Source of the DNA: Antilocapra americana
Lineage: Eukaryota; Chordata; Mammalia; Artiodactyla; Antilocapridae
NCBI GenBank assembly: GCA_007570785.1
Contig: ML660201.1
Coordinates: 47,234,949 to 47,298,948 of the forward strand
Direction of reading: 5' to 3'
DNA: 64,000 nt
This document shows, piece by piece, positions 58,865 through 64,000 of the stretch. The notes under the pieces were generated by a model, which worked only from the letters and a program-made list of their open reading frames with translations, made no database searches and was not told where the DNA came from. Made by a program: the position numbers and the translations under genes. Numbering within the stretch: the stretch's first letter is position 1; every line of letters begins with the position of its first letter.

Positions 58865-60462
58865 CTTCCAAGCCCTTTGTGAAGGTTTTGAAGATTTCTA
58901 ACAGCAAAGCAATCACAGAAGAAATGAAATATGACACTACCAGAATTTTAATTCAGATCCACTATTCTACCACACACACACACAGTTTAGAAAGAGCAAT
59001 GATACATGGTTGTGCTGAAGAATTTTAAGATAGGATCAGAGGGTATTTGGATAGAAATGTTACAAAGATATAGGCTTCAACATTTGAATTATCTTTATAA
59101 TCGGCTTGTATATTACACATTAATAATATGTAATTATCAACTTTAAGGTGAGTGTTGCCATGTTTGGTTTAGACCAATCACTATTCATCCCCTGAGGCTG
59201 GGCACATTTGTTGTTTAAGCAAAAATTGTTCCATTAAAAGTGGAAAATGGCTTTGTGGTAGACCAAAAGTGATGCCTGCCAAACCCTGGCTAATGGCCAC
59301 AGGTCCCCTTTGGGAAGGCTTGTGAGGAAAGTGCTGGCATGCAGCTGGACTGTTTTCACAGGGCCTACCTTGACGGGCACCCACCCTACTTCCTTCAGGG
59401 ATCTCTGGGTTTGTGAACTGATCTGATCTGGAAAATTAGTGAGAGATCCTCTCCTCCGCAGTTAGGTCTCTGGTTCTCTTGTCATACATATCCGGTAGGA
59501 TTCTACTGGCTTCCTGTCAGTTTTGGTCCTAGGGGCCTGTTGATCCTGGCCAAAGGCAGTTGTCTTAAATTAAGATGAAGTCATATTGGAGTAGGGTGTG
59601 ACCCTAATCCAAAATTCCCTAGCACCTTCAGAGATAGCATAGGTACTACTGACATCTTGGCTTCAAATGTCCAGCCTCCACAACTATCACACAATAAGTT
59701 TCTGTGGTTGGAGCCACTCAGAGTCTGGTACTTACTTTGTTATAGCTGCCCTAGCAAATGGAAGCTTCTCAGCAATGAACTTCCCAAGGCGTTGGTGAAG
59801 GGAGTATCTCCTGGGTCCTCTCCAGGGACTCAGGGGAAAGGTGAGTTGTCCTGGATCAATTCAGTCCAACATTTATTTTGAATGAATGTGTGAATCTTCC
59901 CGAAGCTTTGGATTCTTTACATTATACCAGGAAGCAACTGACCACAACTACATTTAGTGAGACCCAGTTTTCATTTCAGTCAAGCAACCAGACTTGCAGA
60001 ACAACCCCTAGTAGCTTACGCTAGCACACTGAATCCCAAGTTCTGTGTAAGATCACCTCTATTGATAAATTCTGCCCTTTCTAAGCTGCCTACATCAAGT
60101 CTCTGCCCACATAAAGTCTGTATATTTTAGCTAATGTAAAACGCCAAAGTCTTAAGATTCCTTTGATACGTAAGCCATCCCCTGGGTTTGACTTTGTAAT
60201 AAGGTCTCCACACATGCTGGAATCCATCTCTAATTTAAGGAGTCAGGGAGAGGGCTTGAGAAGACTTGGCTCCCCTTGCAAAGAAACGACCTCATGAGGT
60301 ATGAGGGGAGGACACTTTGGTTAGGTGGGTAAGGGATGTGGAGAAGGGGTGGAAGTTGGTGGCAATCTGATTCCTTTGATTCTTTCATACACATGTTCAT
60401 CTCAATTCATCAGCTTGGCACAGAAAGTACCTGCCCTGTGCTAAGCAGTAGGAGAGCAGTAA

Positions 60463-60658
60463 GTGAACGTGTTAGTCACTCAGTCATGTCTGGCTCTTTG
60501 CGACCCCGTGGACTGTAGCTCGCCAGGCTCCTTGGTCCGTGGGATTCTCCAGGCAAGAATACTGGAGTGGGTTGCCATTTCCTTCTGCAGGGAATCTTCC
60601 CAACCTGGGTCTCCTGCATTGCAGACAGATTCTTTATCATCTGGGCCACAGGGAAGTG
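60463..60658 (-). mobile_element. Bov-tA SINE, antisense
   Basis: Runs from gaacgtgttagtcactcagtcatgtctgg to tctttatcatctgggccacagggaag, a near full-length copy. Confidence 0.92.
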
Positions 60659-60749
60659 ACACAGGGGCAAACTCCCTGCCTCACAATGCTGACTTTCTGG
60701 GGTTGAGAGACACAGCAAAGAGATAAGCAAAGATTAGCGTCTTAGGATG

Positions 60750-60876
60750 TCCCTGGCAGTTCAGTGGTTAAGGCTCCGTGCTACCAATGCAAGGCGTGGG
60801 GGTTTGGTCCCTGGTTGGTGAACTAGGGATCCCACATAACACGGGGTACAGTGAACAGATTAAAAAAAGAAAAAGA
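60750..60876 (+). mobile_element. CHR-type SINE
   Basis: Has atgtccctggcagttcagtggttaaggc, gggtttggtccctggttgg and an A-rich tail. Confidence 0.88.
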
Positions 60877-60973
60877 TATAGTGTAGTAGAGGGTGCTGGG
60901 ACAGAACGGAGGGCTTGGGACAGGGTTGTAAGAATGTAAGAAGGCCTCACTGAGAAGGCAGTCAATGTCCTGA

Positions 60974-61064
60974 ATGTATTAAGTACATTTTCGCCTTACG
61001 ACATTTTCATTTTACAGGGGTTTTATCAGGACATAGCCCCATCATAAGTTGGGGAAGACCTGTC
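60974..61064. mobile_element. Probable Tigger/MER-type DNA transposon end
   Basis: ttttcgccttacgacattttc and ggacatagccccatcataagttggggaagacctgt resemble the 'cgtaagtcgaggaccatctgta' terminal sequence of Tigger-related elements. Short and diverged. Confidence 0.5.
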
Positions 61065-61754
61065 CCACGCTGGCAGCGATGGCTGTTCTAGTTTTGTCTC
61101 AGCCTGCCAGGGCTGCCAAAACCTCTCCCTTCATCCTGGCTGGATTTCCACTGCCTCTGGCTCCAACCAGGCAAACGTCCAGTCCGGATGCGGCCCCATT
61201 TCCCTGGTCACCCGCTGACAGCTTTATCAGGTGGAAGAAACTGACTCTAATCAGAAATGGAATGTATGAAAAGGAACGTGTGTTCCTCCCAGAACCACCG
61301 AGGGCGCAGGACGACAAGACAGAGAGGTCATGCCCACATCACAGTTCTTCTCTGGCAGACACTGCGGGCTGCTCCCCAGCTGCCAGGACCCTCACCACAG
61401 CAGAGGCTCTGCTGTCCTGCCACTGGTCACCAGCCCTCTGAGCAGGGAAGGGAAGGGAAGGGACCTCTGACTCCAGGAGGGTATGTCTGATTGGCTGGAC
61501 AAAGGCAGCTGAAAAGTGGGTCTGGTGTTTCTGCCTTCTGATATGGAGGAAGCCGGGGGGCCGGTGCTGGTGAAGAGAAACAGCATGGGCCCTGGGCTGT
61601 GTTCCACTTAGCTCTCACGCTCCTGGCGTGAAAGTCATGTAGAGCAGGGGCTTTCTGGGCATCCCTGGGTATTGCTCTGGCCCCAGGCAGAGTTCCCACT
61701 CATAGCGTGGCTGCCACACTCTGTGTGTAAAAGTTCCAGCAGAAAACAGTCATT

Positions 61755-61971
61755 CTTTTTTTTTTTATGTTTATTTATTTTTGGTTGCACTGGGTCTTCG
61801 TTGCTGTCCGAGGGTTTTCTCTAGTTGTGGCGGGTGTGGGCTACTTTCTAGTTGGAGCACACGGGCTGGATTGCCCCGCTGCGTGTGGAATCTTCCCAGA
61901 TGAGGGATTGAATGCATGTCTCCTGCATTGGCAGGTGGATTCTTAACCCCTGGACCACCAGGGGAGTTCCT
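61755..61971 (-). mobile_element. Long CHR-type SINE, antisense
   Basis: Starts T-rich, ggttgcactgggtcttcgttgctg, and ends cccctggaccaccaggggagttcc. A second CHR unit lies 15 bases further on. AGTCATTCTT occurs before this unit (about 61747) and after the second one (about 62122), so the pair looks like one compound insertion. Confidence 0.9.
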
Positions 61972-61984
61972 TTTGTTAAAAAGA

Positions 61985-62112
61985 ATTATTTATTTGGCTG
62001 TGCTGAGTCTGAGTTGCAGCACATGGGATCTAGTTCCCTGAGCAGGGATTGAACCCAAGCCCCCTGCATTGTGAGCATGGGGTCCCAGCCACAGGACCAC
62101 CAGGGAAGATCT
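61985..62112 (-). mobile_element. CHR-type SINE, antisense (second of a pair)
   Basis: Has tatttggctgtgctgagtctgagttgcagc and acaggaccaccagggaaga. Confidence 0.88.
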
Positions 62113-62254
62113 CAGGAAATAGTCATTCTTAACAATGCATATTAGAGGAGAGCTCGCTAAAATGGCCCTTTACAGAGCTGTGGGTGGATCTGGGTGACAG
62201 CACCCAGGGCTAGCATCATTGGGAGCCCTTTTCATCCCTAGGCCTCGTGGACTG

Positions 62255-62645
62255 AAAAAAGATGCACAACCTGAAAGTTGTGAGTTAAGTTTTATTCGGG
62301 GACCTTAATGAAGACAAAAGCCCAGAAGACAGCATCTCAGAAAGCGCTGAGGAATTGCTCTGAAGAGGTAAGGGCGGAGCCAGGATATACAGGCATATTT
62401 TGCTAGCAGAAACAAAAACATGTAGATTACTATCAAAAAGAACTGACCCCTCAGATGAATGATTCCAGCCCTGGTTTTCCTATGTAAGGGAAGATGCAAG
62501 GACTGGATTCATTGGAATTATTCCTTAGATATACATTTTCACTCTTCAGGGTCAGATCCAGAGCACAGAAGGCTTCCTGATTTTCTCATCTTGAATTCCC
62601 CTCAGGTGCACTGTCCATGGGCGGCTGCGGTAGCTAATGGCTAGA
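62255..62645 (-). mobile_element. LTR-like element, copy 2
   Basis: Related to 32555-33085 by ordered blocks: gcacaacctgaaagttgtgag, ttttattcgggg (reverse AATAAAA), agacagcatctcagaaagcgctgagg and ctcaggtgcactgtccatgggcggctgc. It lies on the minus strand by the position of the poly(A) hexamer. I cannot name the family with certainty. Confidence 0.6.
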
Positions 62646-62659
62646 TTCTTGTAGAATTG

Positions 62660-62868
62660 GGATAAAAGTGAAAGTGTCAGTTGATTGGTTGCATCCGACT
62701 CTTTGTGACCCCAAAGGCCTTAGCCCCACCTTGTCCACGGGATTCTCCAGACAAGGATACTGGAGTGGGTTGTCATTCCCTTCTCCAGGGAATCTTCCCG
62801 ATCCAGGGATCAAACCCTGGCCTCCTGCATTACAGGCAGATTCTTTACCATCTGAGCCACCAGGGAAG
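62660..62868 (-). mobile_element. Bov-tA SINE, antisense
   Basis: Runs from aaaagtgaaagtgtcagttgattgg to gattctttaccatctgagccaccagggaag. Confidence 0.92.
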
Positions 62869-63887
62869 AAGGAAAGAGAACTGAGATAGTGGGTGACATT
62901 CTTCACAGGAGTGTTGTAATGTTTCCTGTCTACAGCCTGCAGGGGGAAGGGTTACTGGAACCTGGTGGGAACCTTTCCCACTGGCCCCTGACCTCCTATT
63001 CAGTTGCTATGAGCTGCTTTACAGAGGGGTCTCTTCAATCAGTCCCTCTCTGGGGCTCTCAAGATAAAATCTCGGTTTCCCAGCTTGTGGCTCTGAATGG
63101 AAGGAGGCAGGAACTATAGCTGAGGGAGTGGGGTGGGGTGTGTCTGATTGCCCTCAGGAGCTTTCAGGAAGGGTTAGGGAAGGAAGAGCACCACCCACGT
63201 ACTCTCCTCCCACCTTCTGACCGCCTGCAGCTGCCTTCTGTTGACTCTAGAGGAAGGGAGAGAGAGAAAGAGGGAGCCCGAGGACAGGGAAGGGTAGAGG
63301 AAGGATGTAGAGGGGAGAGTAGAAGACGGGCTGGAACAGCCATCAAGCATGCTCACTGGTGGAGGCTGACCTGGTTGGTAGGGAGCTAGATGTACTAACT
63401 GCTGCAGTCCAGCATGAGCGCTGGGGCAGTGAGGGTGGGGTGAGTGCAACGCACAGAGAGGACTGTGGGTGCTGTCAGCCCATCCCCTGGGGGGAGCGAT
63501 TTCTGGGCTGGTGCTCAGGGGAAAGTGGTCCATGGGCTGGAGGAGATCCTTTATTTCCTTTTCCAGTCGTTATCAAGCACCCGCTGTGTGCATGGCCCTG
63601 TGCTGGATAACAAGAGATAGTCCCAGCCTCACTGAGCCCCCAAAGTAGCGAAGACACCCACATAACCCAAAGTGTGGTGCTGGGCTGGGGGTCACAAGGG
63701 CTGTAGGAACACCTAGGGGAGTCCTAACCCAGACTTGGCATCTCCAGAGGCTTCTTAGAGGAGGAGCTATTTAAGCTGGGAGCCAGGGAGGGTGGGGGAA
63801 TGTGCGTGGTGGATGCAGAGAGCAAGGAGGCACATGGAGCCCCAGTCAATGCAGGAACTGAAATTGGGCCTTTGTCCTAAGAGCTGT

Positions 63888-64000
63888 GGGCTTCCCAGGT
63901 GGCTTAGTGGTAAAGAATCCACCTGCCAATGCAGGAGACCTGGGTTCGATCCCTGGGTGGGGAAGGTCCCCTAGAGAATAAAATGGCAACCCACTCCAGT
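63888..64000 (+). mobile_element. Bov-tA SINE, cut by the window end
   Basis: Starts gggcttcccaggtggcttagtggtaaagaatcc and runs to cactccagt at the last base. Confidence 0.92.

Larger units (their letters stand above)
57379..64000. other. Intergenic DNA downstream of PFKFB4
   Basis: In human the next gene on this strand is SHISA5. I find no exon of it here. The DNA holds L1, Bov-tA, CHR, Tigger-like and LTR-like repeats, between unique stretches at about 59.0-60.4, 61.1-61.7 and 62.9-63.9 kb. A purine-rich GA tract runs at 63250-63320. Confidence 0.7.

Noticed and set aside
57379..64000. First exon of SHISA5, expected next in human gene order
   Set aside because: No CpG island, no signal-peptide exon and no splice chain were found here. 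It probably lies beyond the window.

Overview
The window is mammalian nuclear DNA, almost certainly from a ruminant. The genes are split by GT-AG introns. Introns and intergenic DNA hold Bov-tA and BovB/ART2A-type retrotransposons, which are typical of ruminants, and CHR-type tRNA-Glu SINEs, which are typical of cetartiodactyls, on top of older MIR, LINE-1, Tigger and hAT fossils. I cannot separate Bos, Bubalus, Ovis and Capra from the sequence alone. The gene order COL7A1 - UCN2 - PFKFB4, all on the plus strand, matches the gene block of human 3p21.31.

Positions 1-15.64 kb carry the 3' part of COL7A1 (type VII collagen). I trace 66 exons, from the last 15 bases of one exon to the stop at 15325-15327. 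They add up to 3858 coding bases (1285 residues plus stop) with no frame break. Using the 201-base exon as human exon 73 and the last one as 118, these are exons 53 (partial) to 118. They encode the C-terminal half of the triple helix with its hinge, then the NC2 domain with a BMP-1 cleavage site and a Kunitz domain. An orthologue of microRNA mir-711 spans the 3' splice site, exon and 5' splice site of exon 62.

UCN2 (urocortin 2 prohormone, 112 residues, one coding exon) begins about 0.3 kb after the COL7A1 poly(A) signal. Its last three residues are Gly-Arg-Arg after the mature peptide. Its likely poly(A) signal lies in a MIR element.

PFKFB4 (6-phosphofructo-2-kinase/fructose-2,6-bisphosphatase 4) fills 22.2-57.4 kb: 14 coding exons, 1410 bases, 469 residues, with kinase and phosphatase catalytic residues intact. 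A second GC-rich promoter-like region at 18.28-18.54 kb ends in an ATG-opened exon whose donor phase fits PFKFB4 exon 2 exactly, so it may be an alternative first exon. Intron 9 (11.8 kb) is a repeat graveyard. The last 6.6 kb are intergenic and repeat-rich; no further gene is seen.

I saw no prokaryotic features, CRISPR array or new multi-gene system. The best leads are the candidate alternative PFKFB4 N-terminus, the seed-altered mir-711 orthologue, the Gly-Arg-Arg tail of UCN2, a Gly-to-Arg change at the edge of a collagen interruption, a GC-AG intron, a strong CTCF-type motif, and several undescribed local duplications.
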